From Candidatus Bathyarchaeota archaeon (GTDB lineage Archaea; Thermoproteota; Bathyarchaeia; TCS64; B23), in NCBI GenBank assembly GCA_029259285.1, contig JAPDJB010000035.1, forward strand, positions 1 to 6,835: DNA of 6,835 nt, given 5' to 3'. Below are positions 6,257-6,835 of this stretch, in pieces (position 1 is the stretch's first letter; the number at the start of each line of letters is the position of its first letter). The position numbers and the translations under genes are program-made. The notes under the pieces are model-generated. The model did no database searches. It was not told the DNA's origin and worked only from the letters and a program-made list of their open reading frames with translations.

Positions 6257-6475
6257 TTGCCAGAATTATCAACTTATAAGGTTCAGGTAAAATATGGAAC
6301 ACATGAAGAGGAAGTTTACATGAAACCTGATGGAGAAGTTGAGATAAGGCTTAGCGTTTTCAATGGTGGAAATATTCAGGCATATCTACACTTTGTCTTG
6401 ATCTTCAGTATTCTGGCAGTTATCTTGTTGATCTCGGCTAAGCTGATTCTATATGTGAGATCTGCATTAAGATAG
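6257..6475 (+). CDS. Short ORF with one C-terminal membrane span; possibly the frameshifted end of the preceding gene
   Basis: The frame is open from well inside the previous gene (first ATG at 6158) to TAG at 6475. Coding-like sequence begins near ITGSDGISYFRRL, around the A5 run. Possible starts are TTG 6257 (no ribosome binding site; 72 residues) or ATG 6320, which has GAGG eight bases upstream and would give 51 residues. The visible parts are a strand-rich segment (VYMKPDGEVEIRLSVFNGG, like a small beta-sandwich edge) and one long hydrophobic span (from about LHFVLIFSILAVILLISA), then a short basic tail (YVRSALR). If one base is removed from the A5 run, this and the preceding gene give one protein of about 210 residues with a C-terminal membrane anchor. 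The ORF ends two bases before the stop of the convergent gene. Confidence 0.45.
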   Translation: MPELSTYKVQVKYGTHEEEVYMKPDGEVEIRLSVFNGGNIQAYLHFVLIFSILAVILLISAKLILYVRSALR

Positions 6476-6477
6476 GT

Positions 6478-6835
6478 TTAGTGATCATGCTCTTTCTGGA
6501 AAGATAAGTAGGAGATGATACATGAGATTATGATTGTTATAATTATCCAATACGTTATCGAGATCATGGGATTCAATTTAATCCAAGATAAGGGTAAGCA
6601 CCTCGCCCCATTAACGATCAGATTGTATATCACGCCGTTGAATAGTATGTCTGGGCTAGTTATAGCTCCTAGAGTCGATGTCGCGACGGAGTAAAATACA
6701 ATGACGAAGAGTGGGAAGATTTTTAGCGGGTCACAGTCTCTGATTTTCTCATCTATCATAAGTGAGAGTGGGATGGAGAATGTTGGAATCAATGGAATGA
6801 GGAACCTTGGGCCGAAACTGCTTCCTCCCCATGGG
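6478..6835 (-). CDS. C-terminal end of a polytopic membrane protein, possibly a glycosyltransferase (partial)
   Basis: The minus-strand frame is open from the right edge to TAA at 6480-6478, about 118 residues. A TTG at 6792 is open to use, but the frame continues upstream of it with PWGGSSFGPRFLIPLIP, so the real start lies beyond the window. A W-G-x-S-x-GPR-x-L-x-P pattern followed by hydrophobic helices is common near the C-terminal part of multi-span archaeal and bacterial glycosyltransferases of the GT-C/PMT-like kind. At least two more spans are visible (about FPLFVIVFYSVATS and SITYWIIITIIISCIISYL). Ending and polarity fit a C-terminus (QKEHDH). It converges with the plus-strand operon, with two bases between stop codons and no clear T-rich terminator. 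Membrane protein: confident. Glycosyltransferase: tentative. Confidence 0.65.
   Translation of the reverse strand, partial: PWGGSSFGPRFLIPLIPTFSIPLSLMIDEKIRDCDPLKIFPLFVIVFYSVATSTLGAITSPDILFNGVIYNLIVNGARCLPLSWIKLNPMISITYWIIITIIISCIISYLSFQKEHDH

Noticed and set aside
6234..6290. ATG-started 18-codon frame in the third frame
   Set aside because: It is very short, has no hydrophobic or family feature, and lies in the zone where two other frames are already plausible.
1..6835. CRISPR array, rRNA or tRNA genes, transposase or integrase
   Set aside because: I saw no spaced direct repeats, no complete tRNA cloverleaf and no recombinase motifs on either strand.

Overview
The window looks archaeal and probably thermophilic. 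Arginine is written almost only as AGG/AGA and isoleucine often as ATA. Starts include GTG and TTG, and ribosome binding sites are of the GGTGA/GGAGG type. TATA-like boxes lie about 27 bases ahead of apparently leaderless starts. The recognisable proteins (a MoaD-like sulfur carrier, an archaeal-type THUMP tRNA methylase, a beta-CASP/RNase J-like hydrolase) fit this. I cannot place the lineage more precisely.

Left part (1 to about 1105): a GC-rich block, about 67% in one sampled 60-base line. It holds the first codons of an unidentified minus-strand gene, a MoaD/ThiS-like gene on the minus strand, and, divergently, the 5' part of a THUMP-domain tRNA guanine-N2 methylase gene. Close to base 1105 the methylase sequence stops just after its SAM-binding motif. 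The same reading frame continues as the C-terminal part of a metallo-beta-lactamase/beta-CASP protein that lacks its HxHxDH motif. Composition falls at the same point (about 45% GC in a sampled line). The 619-codon ORF is therefore a chimera of two truncated genes and marks a breakpoint.

Middle (2226-4706): two genes follow closely on the plus strand. The first is an unrecognised 237-residue protein with two possible ribbon-helix-helix-like segments. The second is a 580-residue protein with six CxxCxGxG modules (DnaJ has four), a two-helix membrane hairpin and an uncharacterised C-terminal domain. The six modules are spaced symmetrically (13-11-28-11-13), which predicts a nested three-zinc hairpin.

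Right part (4707-6835): AT-richer sequence (about 33% GC in a sampled line). After a 122-base gap with a TATA-like box comes a likely operon of a cytosolic HExxH metallopeptidase, a small protein with a DxSxS motif, and a short single-membrane-span ORF. The last two overlap in different frames around an A5 run and may be one frameshifted gene. They converge on the 3' end of a minus-strand polytopic membrane protein, possibly a glycosyltransferase, which runs off the window.

How the genes might work together is inference. The zinc-hairpin membrane protein, the soluble HExxH peptidase and the DxSxS protein lie in one direction downstream of the breakpoint and could form an uncharacterised membrane-associated proteolysis or protein-remodelling module. 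Nothing in the sequence proves they act together.
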